Shown: one piece after another, positions 10,564 through 22,745 of the stretch | How positions within the stretch are numbered: position 1 is the stretch's first letter | Layout of the letters: each line of letters starts with the position of its first letter | Assembly (NCBI RefSeq): GCF_033115175.1 | Contig: NC_084838.1 | Location: 41,643,468 to 41,707,467 of the forward strand | DNA from: Lepus europaeus | Taxonomy: Eukaryota > Chordata > Mammalia > Lagomorpha > Leporidae | DNA length: 64,000 nucleotides | Direction of reading: 5' to 3' | Notes under the pieces: model-generated | What the model saw: the letters and a program-made list of their open reading frames with translations, nothing else | Told to the model about the DNA's origin: nothing | Databases searched by the model: none | Position numbers and translations under genes: made by a program

Positions 10564-10981
10564 ATGAGGTTTCGGGAGCCGCTCCTGGGCGGCAGCACCG
10601 CGATGCCGGGCGCGTCCCTGCAGCGGGCCTGCCGCCTGCTCGTGGCCGTCTGCGCGCTGCACCTTGGAGTCACGCTCGTCTATTACCTGTCCGGCCGTGA
10701 CCTGAGCCGCCTGCCCCAGCTGGTCGGGGTCGCCACGCCGCTGCAGGGCGGCTCGAGCGGTGGCGCCGCCGCCGCCAGCGGGCAGCCCTCCGGGGAGCTC
10801 CAGGCCGGAGGGGTCCGGCCCCCGCCGCCTCTGGGCACCTTCTCTGAGCCTCGCCCGGGTCGCGACTCCAGCCCTGGCGCCGATTCTGTGCCCGGCCCCG
10901 CGAGCAACTTGACTTCGGTGCCAGTGCTCCCCACCACAGCGCTGTTGCTGCCCGTTTGCCCTGAGGAGTCCCCGCTGCTGG
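10564..10981 (+). CDS. B4GALT1: Beta-1,4-galactosyltransferase 1, exon 1
   Basis: This exon encodes residues 1-139 and the first base of codon 140. It gives a type II Golgi membrane protein: a short cytoplasmic tail (1-24), a transmembrane anchor of about 20 residues (25-44, rich in Leu, Val and Ala), and a Pro/Gly/Ser-rich stem. The stem has one N-glycosylation sequon at Asn115 (NLT). Cys132 near the exon end is the stem-side partner of the conserved disulfide to Cys174 in exon 2. Two in-frame starts are visible, at 10564 (codon 1) and 10603 (codon 14), both with a purine at -3. They correspond to the long and short isoforms known for this enzyme. I give the first ATG as the start because the encoded 13 residues resemble those of other mammalian long forms. 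The donor is G|GTAAGG at 10981/10982. Confidence 0.97.
10603..10605 (+). promoter_or_regulatory. B4GALT1: Alternative start codon, short isoform
   Basis: This in-frame ATG is codon 14 of the long form, in the context ccgcgATGC with G at -3. In mammals an mRNA that starts between the two ATGs makes only the short form, lacking 13 cytoplasmic residues and localised to the trans-Golgi. The long form has also been reported at the cell surface. Conservation of the 13-codon spacing is seen directly; usage in this species is inferred. Confidence 0.85.
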
Positions 10982-11450
10982 GTAAGGACTCGGGTCGGTG
11001 CCGGTCCGAGGGCTTGGGACTCCCCGGGATTTCCCTCGACGGGGTCCGCCGAGCGCTCCCTGGGCCCGCCCTCCTCCGCGACGGGCAAGCCCCCGATTCC
11101 GGATCAGAGTCCCGGCTCCCAAGCAGGCTCCGGGCTGGATGGGGGAGAGAAGTTGCGAGCGAGGACCCTTTGGGAGTCGCTTTGGCGGCCTGGGGCGGTG
11201 TAGGACAGTCCGCGGGTCCCTCCGGCCCTGGAAGCGGCGAAGGCCTCGGAGACTTCCCTGCCCTGGTCCGAGCAAGGCTGAGGAAGTGTTGGGGCTTTGG
11301 GTCTGCCTAGGGCTCGGAGCAGCCTTGCCCTGCTAACTCTGGAGGCGGCCGAGAGCCTCGAACCCGCGTTTGGGGGTCTGAGCAGCAGGTCCCCAGTGGA
11401 GGAGGCAGCCGGTCTCACTTAGCCTCTGCCTTCCCCAGAGCCAGCGGCGT

Positions 11451-12299
11451 GGGCTGGCCCCTCCCGCGCCTGTGGGCGTGTGACTCACTCCTCTCCCAAG
11501 CTCTGGTTTCTCCTCAGCTCCCTGGGTGAATGGTCGGTTCAGGGTGTTGTTTAGGATATTAGATGAAACAATGTAAATAAGGGTTTGCTTAATGAGGGTC
11601 AGCTTTCTGCGCTGCTGCTATTGTGCGCATTTCCTCCTTGGTGCCTGCCCCTCCACCCCAGCTTCCTCCTCTTGTGGGTTCCCAGAACCCAAGGGAGCAG
11701 GGCCCTCTCAGGGGCAGAGGACATGTGTGTCCTGGGAGAGCAGGAGGGCTAAAGTATAACCAGTCAGCCTGGGGTGGCCCCTTCCCTGGCCGCCTTGCCT
11801 GGATGAGCTGCACCCTGGCTTCCAGCCTGTGTTTCAAGGCGGGGGCAGGGAGCTTGGGGGAGGTGGGTTTGTGAGCCTTAAGGCAGGAGGAGCTGAGCCC
11901 ACAGCCTGGACCTCTGGACCTGTAACCCACAAGCCCAGGGCAGCCACAGGTTGCTGCGAGGCTTGCAGGCAGACAGGTGGCTGCTCCTGTCTCAGGCCAG
12001 CTTTTGCAGCGAGGTGTTGAGAGTGAGGGGCCCTGGCAGGCGGGCGGGCACCCTTCCAGTGGAGCTGTCGCTTCCCCGCAGAGCCCTGGCAGGGCAGGCC
12101 TTCCTCCATGCTCTTGCTCAATGTCTCCAATAATTACTTCAATATTTTCATATCGAGTTTGGGAGGAACCTCTTGGAGTTGGTCAGACAAGAACTGTGGT
12201 AATAAGGAGGACTTTTTTTTTTAAAGGCAGAAACTTGAATTCCTTTGGACTTGCTGGCTAGTCTGGGAAGCTTTAGCCCCATAAAGTGAAGTGTGTCTG
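11451..12299. other. Intron 1, repeat-free segment
   Basis: No SINE or other repeat recognised. Being just downstream of a CpG-island promoter and repeat-poor, it is a reasonable place to look for intronic regulatory elements, but no motif singles one out. Confidence 0.4.
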
Positions 12300-12455
12300 G
12301 CCTCGGGCATCTTAGAGAATTTCTGAGTCTCTCCTGTGTATCACAGAGTTGGTTGTTGCTTATCTTACTGGGTGAGTTTTAGGGGTAAGTGAGAGTGTGT
12401 CCCTTAAACAGGTGGCACACAGTAGGTAATCAGTACACGGCAGCTAATAATAAGA
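12300..12455 (-). mobile_element. MIR fragment, probable
   Basis: Reads like the reverse complement of the ancient MIR SINE core: gaatttctgagtctctcctgtgta on the left and aggtggcacacagtaggtaatcagta on the right. Identified by recall, so subfamily is not assigned. Confidence 0.55.
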
Positions 12456-15400
12456 ATACAGTAATAATACTATTTGTGTAGGCCTTCGAAGTTTCATTTT
12501 CTCAGACTGCCATGGAGATAGCGTTCAACGGCAGAGGGGAGGGAGGAACAGAGCCTCCAGACCGCAGAGAGACCGACTTTTTTTTTTTTTTCCTCTTTTG
12601 TTTTTAATATTGCCTGGGCGTTGTGCAGAAAGAAAAAATAATGAGTGAATTAAAGAAAAGGCCTCAGAGTTCATCAGGTTGATGTTTGAGGTGTGGGGGG
12701 TCTCCTGGTTGAAATATGACTGGTCCGGTGGTGTCCCAAGTTCTGGTTTGTTTTGTTTGGTACCGTGGTGTCCCTTGTGATGAGCTTGTCACCAGTGACT
12801 GGTGTGGCTGCCTTCTGAGAGTAACTGTGCGGCAGCACTTCCCAAGAGGTGTGGACTCAGAGGCCGTGTGGGAGAGGCCCTGGGCTCTCTCTAGCTTGAC
12901 AGCCTCCCTGTGACCTGCAGGCCAGGCAGCCCCTAAAATGGTGGCTGAGGTCCGCTCATTGTCATGGAGCCCTGCCCTTGGGGTAGAATGGCTGGGGCAA
13001 TTCCCCGGATAGTGGTTCCCTGCTAGCAGAAAGCCGAAAGTGTCCTGGGGAGCGAGTGGGTGGAGCGAGTGGGTGGAGCGAGTGGAGGCTGTCTGTTCAT
13101 CTGGGCAGGTGTTAGCTGAAGCCATTGTGGGCAGGTTTTGAGGTTGCTGGGAGAAAGCATCCGTGGGGTTTAGAGTTGTGGCCTTTTCACTACTTGCAGT
13201 TTCTTTTCCCAACTCGACTCTCTGGTGTCCAGTGGTCTGGGCGGTCCCTCCTGGTTGTGGGCATGCCCTTCTCTGCAGGAGGTAAGGCCCCCAATGGGTC
13301 ACTGAGTGGCTGCTGGGTTCTAAGAGCCTCGGCAGACTTCACATAGACTCGGGGTAGAACTCTGCCCCTGTCTATGCTGTTTGGAGCCACGCTAGGCGTC
13401 ACCCTGGGAGTGCCCCCCTGGCTAGTGTGAGAACTCTAGTGCAGGTGGCTCAAGGAGGTGGCCTCTTCTGAGGAACCCCACAGCTTTCCCCAGGGAGCTG
13501 CACACGGTGGCTCAGGCCTTCCCCCCAGCCCAGCCTCCAGCCCTCTGAGCGCCGGGTAGCATGGATTCCATGTGACGCTGGTGGCTGGGTTCCCTTTTCT
13601 GGCCACCTGGGAGTTTGCCTGAGCTGGGAGGAGCAGCAGCCTTGTGTTTCTTTCCCGGAATGTTTATCTCTGCTCAGATTTGGCGGCAGCTCAACATGAT
13701 CTGGCCTGATGTGGCATTGCCAGTCCGAGGAGGGGTGTGGTGGGAGGAGGTGGGCACACATCAGGCTGAACTGGTTAGGGGAGGCAGGACTGGCCTGGGG
13801 CCCCAGCTGGGCCGGGTCTGGACTGCTCCCACCCCCGAGGTCCCTCTTGCCTAGCTGCTTGTTCCAAAGGCATAGCGCTGATCTGGAGGTGGGCCCCCCG
13901 GGCTAGCGCAGAGCAGCTGCAGGTACCAGGCCCTGGGAGAGACTTGCTCAGCACCGGTTTCCCTGGCTCTTCTGGGTGCTGGCAGCTGTGCTCTTGGGAA
14001 GATGAAGCCCACTTGATCTCTGCTGGGCTCTCAGCTCTCCCGTGTCCCTTGACCGGCGCGCTGCACCCTTCTTGGACGCACACACGTGATGCAGGCATGC
14101 TGCCCAGGTCAGCGTGTGCTCTAAGGCTTAGGAAAGGGCTCTGTCTTCATGGCCTTTTGGGAGTTCATCTTGGAGTCTGGTCACCTTCCTGGAGGAAGCA
14201 CTAGGGCCTCACCTGTGTCCATGGAGATCTTGATGAGCCACGTGGAAGCTCCTTGGGGCTTAGGGGGCCAAAGCCAAATGTGCGATTAGACCCAAATTGC
14301 AGCTTCTGGGAACCCTAGCACCACAGGAGGCGCCTTCCAGTGCCCTTCCCTGGTTGTTGCCCCTTGTAGAGGCTCGGGGAGAAGATCCTGAGGCTGTGGC
14401 TGTAGATCCCATGGGAAGACCTTGCCTGGGTGTTCGGGATGGCTAAGGCGTCTGGCCACTTCATTCATTCAGTTCTAACAGTGTGCCTGGACAGTGCTGT
14501 AAAGACGGCCAATGCCTCCCCTTCAGGAACTCGCCGATTACTGGGAAGAGGCATAATTACACCATGCCGGTATCATTTCGGGAAATCAAAATGTGCATGT
14601 GTTTATTTAGCCCTGTCCCTCCCTCCTTCTCTTCTCCCTCTCTTCCTTTCTTTTTTTCTTTCAGATATCCAGAGTTGGTTTCAGAGTTCTTCAGTCTGGG
14701 TTTTATTTGACCGTGGGAACATTTTCCTCCCCTTTCTGAAGCTACGTATTAGCCCCACTGGATAAATAACCTTAACTTGCTGCTTTATAATGATCGTAAT
14801 GAGACAGCAATGGCCACATGCCTGGTGTTATGGTCTTTGAGGAGCAGCAGGGCAGGGATTTCCAGGCTGGGGCCTGCCTGGCTCCTTTATGGGTTAGGAT
14901 TGATGGAGGAGGCTTTGGGAACAGGGCCGGGAGGCTCATCCCCTTTGGGCTCAGCTGGGCTGTGGGTATGTGTGAAAGGGGCCCAGTTATTCTGTGGTCA
15001 ACCTGGTGATTCCTGCACTGCCCACTTACCCCGGGCCTCCTGGGTCTCGTTGCCCGTGCTTTGTTCCTTGCCTGTTCCTGCCAAGAAGTAGAGCCTGGAA
15101 TTCTGCTTGAACACGCATCCACCTGGAAATTCCAGTTTGCTTGAGCCAGTGGGGCTGCGGTGCAGTTGTCTCAGGACAAATGGTCTGCACTTGCCGCTAA
15201 AACCCCCCGACAGCCTGGCACCGTTTGCCTCTGGCACGGCCTGGTGTGGAGTGAGGTGACTGCACAGGCCGGCTAGCCGGACCCTGACTCCAGGGGAGAT
15301 AAGAGGTGCGGGATTGGACTCAGCGGCCTCCATGGGCCCCTTCTGTCCGTGAACTTGGTGGCGGTTGCTGGGAGCCAGACTGCTGCTGTGGTCGTAAAGA

Positions 15401-16107
15401 TCCCTGTTGCGGGGGCCTCTGTGTTTGCCTGGGCCCACGCGGGGTGAGGCAAGGCAGTCAGCAGCTGCAGCAGAGCTGTCACGAGCCTGTTCCGAAAGTC
15501 AGAGGTCTCTGGGTTGCAGGATTGGAGTGGCACGAGGGTGTCGGGTGAGGTCTGGCTGGAGCTGTTTCTGGGTGAACGTGGCCTAAAGGGATTTGCCCTT
15601 AGAAGGCCGAAGGGTGGGTGAGTCACTCACTCAGTGTTTCGGGTTCCACTTCTCAGCATGTCCTGGGCCCGCCCCTTCCTTACACAAATGGAGACCAGGG
15701 GCTATATAATTGGCTGTTGCTGAATTCTTTGGCAGTGATTTTAATGTCTGGTCTGGGTGTGTTATGTAGCTGCTTCTCTATCCCCCTGCTGCTGCCTCTC
15801 CGAGCCCCTCACAAAGCCCAGAGAGGGAAGAATGATTTGCCTTACAGGGCTCGTAGTGGTGGGGGGAGATGGGTAATCGGGTAATTGCTTCCTTGTTTCT
15901 GTAAACAAAAACAAAAACAATGCAGACCCACTGAAAATGATTTGAAAAGTTGAAAAGGATAGAAAAAGTACACCTGCACTCCTGACACCTAAAAGAAACA
16001 TGTTGGCATGCTTCCCATTAAGGGTATAGCTTTGTAGGTGGGCAGATAGATGAACATAGATTGTTGTAGACAGCCTGATGTTCAGCACTGCTAAGAGTCC
16101 GTTGCCA
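12456..16107. other. Intron 1, mostly unique sequence
   Basis: About 3.6 kb with no SINE. The only simple repeat noted is a 13-bp unit GGAGCGAGTGGGT repeated about 2.7 times at 13049-13087. Pyrimidine-rich tracts occur near 12574-12600 and 14620-14665. No gene or RNA recognised. Confidence 0.5.
13049..13087. repeat. 13-bp tandem repeat
   Basis: Two perfect copies of GGAGCGAGTGGGT and a third partial copy in direct tandem. Confidence 0.85.
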
Positions 16108-16498
16108 GCTTGTTCCTGTACTTTTTCTTTTTCTTTTTTTTTTTTTTTTTTTTTGACAGGCAGAGTGGACAGTGCGAGAGAGAGACAGAGAGAAAGGTCT
16201 TCCTTTTTGCCATTGGTTCACCCTCCAATGGCCGCCGCGGTTGGCGCGCTGCGACCAGCGCACCGCGCTGATCCGATGGCAGGAGCCAGGTGCTTCTCCT
16301 GGTCTCCCATGGGGTGCAGGGCCCAAGCACTTGGGCCATCCTCCACTGCACTCCCTGGCCACAGCAGAGAGCTGGCCTGGAAGAGGGGCAACCGGGACAG
16401 GATCGGTGCCCCGACCGGGACTAGAACCCGGTGTGCCGGCGCCACTAGGCGGAGGATTAGCCTAGTGAGCCGCGGCGCCGGCTTGTTCCTGTACTTTT
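16108..16498 (-). mobile_element. CSINE, reverse, perfect target duplication
   Basis: The element is 16126-16480, from poly(T) and gacaggcagagtggac to gagccgcggcgccg. It is flanked by an identical 18-bp GCTTGTTCCTGTACTTTT at 16108-16125 and 16481-16498; the last base of the head may be shared. It belongs to the young poly(A)-tailed subfamily. Confidence 0.95.
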
Positions 16499-18642
16499 AC
16501 AAAGCACGGGACAGTGTCCTATCCTGCCAGGCAAATGTACCATCGCTGTATCATTCAGCTGGTGTTGAACACACTCGTGCTCTGGATGAGGCTTGTGCAT
16601 ACAACCTGGTGCTCTTTGGGGGTAGGAGAGTTTCTGAGAGGGAAAGAAAAGGGCAGCTGTGTTTTGAGAGGGGCTACAGTTTCCAGCCCATCTGAGGAAG
16701 GGGTAGACCCATCCAAGTGACAGCTCGGCCTACTGCTGGCAGAGACGTATCTCATATTGCTAAACGATCTGTCTAGAATTCTGATGAAAAAGGAAGCGAG
16801 GTACAGGAAGCGCCCGGGGGCAGCGGCAGAGGGCCAGGCTACAGAAGACACGTTCTTAGGAGCTGCCTGAGCAGAACTCTGCCATGGACAGAATCAGTGG
16901 GGGTGATGCTTTCTCAGTACTTCTCCATTTGTTCCCTTAGCACAGCCAACTCCCCAGGCTAAGCTGACGTGGACAGCTGTGGCCCTGGGGCCATGATTCG
17001 GGGTGAACCAATCACGGAGGTGTAATCCATGGGAGGGGTGCGAACAAGTCAGCCAGCGAGGTTCTGAGACGCCCAGCCCTGCCCCCCCACCTCCCCATGC
17101 TCTCGCATCCTGGAGAGGGACCAGCTTCTCCCTTGGGGAGGCGCCACCCAGCCACCTCTCAGCTGAGGCTTGTTCCAGTGGGGGCACCCACTCAGGCCGC
17201 AGGGCAGTTGTTCCCAGCTCTTCCCAGGAAGGGCATTTTGAAGCCTCTGTGTTTGAAAGGACCTGTGTGGTGCTGGCTTCTTTTGAGGGTGGGGCAGTCT
17301 TGGGTTCGGAACCTGCCAGGGACCATCTGGTGCAGGGCCTGGGGAGCTAGGGCCAGGCTGTTCTGAGGGAAGAGGCAGGATTGGGTCAGACCCGAGTGAC
17401 CAAAACTGTGGAGTCAGGCTCCTTCCTGCCCCAGCGTGTGGGGCTGCTCATGGGAGGGCCCTGGTAGGGCCTCCAACAATGGATTGGTCGCCTGACTGGG
17501 CGCATTCTAGAAACGCTTTTAACATTTTCTTTTAAAGGTTCTTCCTGTTTTGCCTCATGTCCTTTTTGCCGTTGACATCCTGAAACCAAGCTGCTGTTGC
17601 AAGACACCCCAGCTTGAAAACAATAGGACAGGACAGCAAGTTAAGGGAGGGACCTAGGAAGCTGGTGTGTTTGTGGGCCAGGAGTGTGGGGACTTGGCCT
17701 GGAGGTGTCAGGTAGCTGCAGGCACTCGGCTGGGCACTTTGAGCAGCCTGAGCAGAGTCCTTGACTGGCTGAGAATGGGCAGGATGGCATCTTCAGTCCG
17801 GAAACTGGTGCAAGGCAGGGGATGAATGGAGACGAGTTGCTCATTCTGCAGACTGAACCATGCCGACCATAAGGTGTGGCACGAGAGAGGAAGGCTGTGC
17901 AATCTAAAGGGCACTGGGGAGGGTGGTGCAGGGTGCCAAAGCGTGGTCTGGGCCAGAACCAGAGTGGAAATGAAGAGCCCTGCCCCTCCCCATCCGTCCG
18001 CATGTTGGAACAGACTTGCTCACTAGGAAGGACAGGGCCTGTTGCTCGCAGGAGCCTGTGAATGTCTCTAGCTGCTGTCACACTGCGAGAACACTCTCGC
18101 TGAAGTCCCAGCTGTTCCATGCGGTTCCCAGCAGAGAGGAGAGCAAATGGAGGCAGAGCGAGCAAAAGGTGCTGAAAGAGAGAGGAGGTGCTTCCGCTGG
18201 AACTGTACTAGGCACCGGAAGGCCAAAGGTGGCGGACAGCAGGAGCCAAGGGGACAGGAAGAGAGCTACAGGGGCTGGGGAGACTTCATGAGCTGCAGAG
18301 GGTAGGGGCCAGCCCTGAAGGCCAGGAGAGTGAGGATGCCAGGTTCCGCTTCTCATTCATTAGTAACCTTCTGGGCAAGTGTTGGCTGCTTTGGTCTGAG
18401 TCCCCCTCCTGAAATGCGAGTGGGCAGGAACCGTTGGTTTCCAGTGTCCTTGCGTCTCTATCTATGAGATTCTAGTTTGGTGAGGAGAGTGGGAAGCAGG
18501 GGTCCTGGTTACATCTGTGATGTGAAAGGCCTCTGAACTTCCTGTGAAGCTGAATACTTTCTACCCATTTCAGAGGTCTTGTAGAAAGGCTTCTGCTAAA
18601 AGTTTTGTCATCTCTGTCTAGGTGGGCATGAATAATCTTTTA
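16499..18642. other. Intron 1, nothing recognised
   Basis: About 2.1 kb without a repeat or gene I can name. Confidence 0.45.
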
Positions 18643-18940
18643 AATTTATTTTTTATAAAAGATTTATTTATTTATTTGAAAGGCAGAGTTACAGAGAGAG
18701 AGGGAGAGACAGAAGGAGATTGGTCTTCCATGTGCTGGTTCACTCCCCAAATGGCTGCAATAGCCGGGGCTGGGTCAGGGTGAAGCCAGGAACCTGGAAC
18801 TCCATCCCGGTCTCCCACATGGGTGGCAGGCATTCAAGCACTTGGGCCATCCTTCACGGCTTTCCCAGACGCATTAGCAGGGAACTGGATGAGAAGTGGA
18901 ACAGCCAGTGCTTAACCTGCTGGGCCACAACGCCAGCCCT
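18643..18940 (-). mobile_element. CSINE, reverse
   Basis: ttttttataaaagatttatt at the left and ctgggccacaacgccagccctgg at the right. About 25 bp of the head region (between agtggaacagcc and taacctgc) are missing. Confidence 0.85.
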
Positions 18941-18994
18941 GGGGATAAAGATTTTAGCAGGTGAATGGCTCTTGGCAGTGGCACAAGAAATGTG

Positions 18995-19185
18995 TCTGTC
19001 ACTTGGCTGGCTGTGTGACGAAGTTGCTGTCATCTTTGCCTCAGCGTTCTCAGCTCAAGATGGAGATAATAATAGCACGGACCTGGCAGATATTGTAAAG
19101 CTTAGGTAGTAGTGCTGCAAGGGCTTAAAGGATCTGAGCAGAGTGTTCTGGGTGTCTGTTAGATGATTGGTAGTGGTCATAATGC
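18995..19185 (-). mobile_element. MIR fragment
   Basis: Matches the reverse complement of the MIR core in order: ctggctgtgtgacgaagtt, then tgcctcagcgttctcagctc, then gatggagataataatagcacgg, then ggcttaaaggatctgagcag. Confidence 0.7.
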
Positions 19186-19299
19186 CCTCGTCTCCCTGTG
19201 TCCCACAGAATGCGCTCTGTGATGCTCTGCCGAGGCCTGAAACCGTGGAGAACACTGAGTCCTATACCTGCTAAGTGTGCATCCCTGTGCTGAAGTTCA

Positions 19300-19494
19300 G
19301 CTTATAAATTAGGCATTGTGGGAGATTAATGGGAACTATTAATAGAGCGATTGTAAGAATATACTGTGATACAATTTATTTAAAACTCATGGATTGTGCA
19401 TTTCTGGGATTTTTCCCTTTAATGTTTGCAGCCCTGGACTGAGTGTGGGTAACTCAAACCTCAGAGTGAAGCTGTGGATAAAAGGGCCTACTGT
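19300..19494 (+). mobile_element. Tigger-type DNA transposon relic (MER2-like end)
   Basis: Follows the terminal region of Tigger/pogo elements: cttataaattaggcattgtg, gattgtaagaatatactgtg, tgcatttctgggatttttcc, then gggtaactcaaacctcagag and the terminal gggcctactgt. Only one end is present, with no transposase frame. Confidence 0.75.
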
Positions 19495-19519
19495 CGTGCT
19501 TCATTGTGACAACTTCGGC

Positions 19520-19920
19520 TTTTGCTTTGTAGGATTTCTTCCTGTTTAAGTTGAAGATACAATGTTAGAACATTAAATGTTTACAGAAATCTCTGCCTAC
19601 CACTGTAGCAAGCCATGCTCCTGCCACTGTAGCCAAATTCGCTATGACTTCCCAAATGTACACATATTTACTGTGGCAGTTTTAGAGTCAAACCCCACTT
19701 GGTGAATTATTTTGCCCAGCATTATGTTCATAAATTGTTGTTTACAGTTTTCCTGATTGTCTTGTTGCTGCTGTCTCGGGGCCTTGTAGCTAATCCCTTA
19801 GCATCCCTCGCCCAGGTTTCACTGCTTTAGATAATCTTGAGATGAACAGTGCTGCGACATTCATAGCTGCTAGCTTCCATTGCACTACTGTTTCCTTGGG
19901 ATAAATTCCCGGAGAGGACT
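19520..19920. mobile_element. Possible old LINE-1 fragment
   Basis: The segment ending ctgtttccttgggataaattcc resembles a common L1M 3' region motif. The rest is too diverged to place with confidence. Confidence 0.4.
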
Positions 19921-21834
19921 TTGGAGGCCAGAGGATGGTCATCCTGACACCACCAGTTCACGTGACCGCACTGCTTTCCAGGAAGCTTGGAATCATTCAC
20001 AGGCTCCGAATTGGAAATTCTTGGCTGTTAAAGAATCCAGATTCCGAGGGGGAGTGGAATCTGTGCGGAGCCTCACGTGTATACTTCCAGTGTGTGTGTG
20101 GGGGGAGTTCCCTGTGCCGGGCTGTGTGGCTCCCTGGGTATGTGGCTGGCTTTTCCTGTTAAATGATTGCCTCTGACAGTTCCTGCTAAGGTTACTCAGT
20201 GTCCAGGGAAGGAGCCTTATTATTGTTCTTCAATACCCTACTGCTTTGGCCTGGTTGATTTACATGAAATATGACCTTTCTTTCCTTCTTCCCTTTATAT
20301 GTGGATCCAGTCCTGCAGAACAGGGACAAACCCTGAGGGTAAAGACCTGATTTAAAACTTTGTGGGTTGGTTGCTGCAAGCAGCGTGGGTAGCCATCTAT
20401 AGGAGCTGCGTGAGGGTCCATCAATGGGCAAGGCTGAGTGCCTGTTCATTTCACCCATGTGCGGGAACTCCTGTCTGGAAACTCTCGTTTATGGGAGCCA
20501 GAAACAAGGCCCAGCCGAAGAAAGGCTTTTGAATTATATTCGTGCAAAGTGAGTTGGTCCAATAGCCCGAAGCTGGCGATTGTGGAGAGCCAGCTGTGTC
20601 CCTGTAGCCGCCTCCTGAGCACATTGTGTCGGAGACTAACAGGAGACTGCTGAATTGTCTAAATGAGAGAATGACTTCAGAGCTAGCGATTTCAGTGACC
20701 GAAAGTTTACAGATCAGCAGGCAGGGGCCGCATTCCCCTCGTGACAGCCTCTTCATATGTCAGCTGCCGAATTCTCTGCAGTTTGCTCGCCACTGACTGC
20801 ACTGGGCACTCTAGGGCCATTGGATTGGGGCAGAGCGGCTGCTCAGCAGCAGGACAAGTTGTGTGAAATGGGGAAAATGATTTCTTACCTCGAGAGGTAG
20901 ACACAAGGATCGAACAAGATGAGTTCAGTGATGGCGTAGCTGTCCGTCAGTGCCTAACCCCTGGGGATAGAGGCATGCACTCAGTACTGTAGGCTGCAAG
21001 GTCAAGTTTTTTTCCAGATGGGGTGTTTTCATCTGCCCTGGGGCAGAGTCAAGAGAGGAAGCAGGCAGAGGTGTGAGACAGTGACCACAGCTTGGGGACA
21101 GTGTGTAGCCCAGAGCAGTGTCTAATGGAGACTGGTAGCCTGACCTGGGCAGAACTCCCCTGAGGCCACCCGTAGAAGCCATCTATCCTGAATCTGTAGC
21201 ACTGGGAACTTGGAGCTTGTGTTGCCATGTGTCAGGCGGGCTGGGACTTTGTGGGTGTCCAGGCTTCCCTTAGCCAGGAGGACGTTGTCAGTGTTTTGGG
21301 GAGCCAGGATTGAGTCTCGCTGGAGAAATCCATCTCCACGTAAACTTTAAGCCCTTCCAGCAAGTCCAGTCTCTAAGCAGGGTATCAAGTCAGGGGCTGA
21401 GCTGATAAAAGCTGGTCCGTGTGGAAACCCAGTTGATAGGAGCTGCTGAAAATGCAGCGTTCCAAGCTCCAGCAACAGCCACACCAACCAGCCTCACAGC
21501 AGATGGGGCCGAGTCAGCACTTCGAACATGCCCAGCCCCAGAGAAGGACTTCGTGTGCGCCACTTTCGTGAACTCTCCTAGCAGCTCTTTTTCTGGCCTG
21601 ATGGCCCTGGCCACCCCCTCAGTACAGTGTGGACTGAATGTGGTAAGAGAGACATCCTGTCTCCTTCCTTAGGGGAGAGCATCCAGCCTCTCACTGTTAG
21701 CAGCGGGTTCTTCACAGATGGCCGTTGTCAGCTGAGGAAGTCCCCTTCTAGCCCTGGTTTGTTGAGTGTTTATCCTGAGAAGGCGATGGGTTTTGTCAAG
21801 TGCTGTCTTGTATCTGTTGGGATGATCATGTGAG
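19921..21834. other. Intron 1, unassigned sequence
   Basis: About 1.9 kb with no recognised repeat or gene. The part at 20440-20760 has no SINE and balanced composition and could be unique conserved sequence, which I cannot judge from one species. Confidence 0.4.
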
Positions 21835-22335
21835 GGTTTGTTTTTTTATTTGTTCTATTGATAGAGTTGTATTATATACAGATTCTATATACAGATTCTA
21901 AGATGTTTTAAGTTGGTCCTGTATACTCACAGTGTATAATCCTTTTTATGTGTTGCTGGATTTAGTTGGCTAATTTTTTGTTGAGTTTTATTCATAAGGG
22001 ATTGGTCTGTAGTTTTCCCTCTTTTTGTGATATCTTTATCTGGTTTTGGTATTAGGGTAGTACTGCCTGAAAGAATGAATAGAGACATGTTCCTTCATTC
22101 TCCATTTTTTGGGAAGACTTTGTGGTAGATTTGTATTAGTTCTTTAAATACCTGGTAGAGTTCACCAGTGAAACCCTCTTGGCCTGACCCTTTCTTTGTG
22201 GGGACCTGTCACTTGTTTTTTAACTTTATTTTTGACCATATGGAAATTTTGACTTTTTCTGAATTTAAATCTCCGTTTCCCTTTATGACTTAAGTTGTTT
22301 CCATTCTTCAGGAAGGTCTTTACCATCCCACGATT
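21835..22335 (-). mobile_element. LINE-1 ORF2 fragment, antisense
   Basis: The + strand reads as the reverse complement of L1 ORF2 reverse-transcriptase DNA: gggattggtctgtagttttc, then tctggttttggtattagggt, then tagagttcaccagtgaaacc. Translated on the minus strand it is broken by stops. It is a truncated, inactive L1M-age fragment. Confidence 0.8.
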
Positions 22336-22617
22336 GTAACTTTTTTTTCCTCTGTGTTTTCTTCTATGGGGGTTCTTTAATGCTTCAGTACTTGGCCTTG
22401 ACAGTGGAAGATGAACAGAGTCACTATTCAACCCTCATATGTGGCAAGCAGCTTTACAGCACGCCGTAGGGACATGTGGAGATACCAGGCTTCTTCCAGA
22501 TCTGTCACTGATGCTCGTGACTTGGAGGAGGGATATGAAATGTTTGCCACCGTATTGCTAGAGTTGTAATAATCTGTCAGCTTTGAAGTTCTCAGGAGTC
22601 GAGGAACAAGGCAAAGG

Positions 22618-22745
22618 AACGTTTATTGAGCACATATTAGTGTTCAGCGGGTGATAAGTATGTTTATGTGTTATCTCACTACTTGAAAGGAAGACATAAT
22701 TATCCCCACTCCTTGGAGGAGGAAATTGGAACTGGCTGCATTTAA
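22618..22745 (+). mobile_element. MIR fragment
   Basis: gtttattgagcacatattag, gtgttatctcac and taattatccccactccttgg occur in MIR order and spacing. Confidence 0.7.

Larger units (their letters stand above)
9715..11450. promoter_or_regulatory. B4GALT1: CpG island with B4GALT1 promoter
   Basis: The base composition changes sharply to GC-rich with abundant CpG from about 9715 through exon 1 and into the first 450 bp of intron 1. Just upstream of exon 1 are several GC boxes of the Sp1 type, for example at 10226-10235, 10293-10302, 10312-10320, 10327-10334 and 10342-10352. I see no convincing TATA box; cctcttaaag at 10541-10550 lies inside the probable 5' UTR. In studied mammals this gene uses a housekeeping start upstream of the first ATG and a second start between the two in-frame ATGs that is favoured in lactating mammary gland. 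The architecture here is compatible with that, but the exact start sites cannot be read from sequence. Confidence 0.85.

Noticed and set aside
9702..10700. Open frames of 332 and 268 codons on the + strand and 322 codons on the minus strand around exon 1
   Set aside because: They are chance frames in a CpG island where stop codons are rare. The translations are Pro/Arg/Gly-rich without domains, and only the frame starting at 10564 matches a known protein.
21835..22335. LINE-1 ORF2 fragment as a possible active element
   Set aside because: It covers only a part of ORF2, is full of stops on its coding strand and has no 5' UTR, ORF1 or poly(A) end attached.
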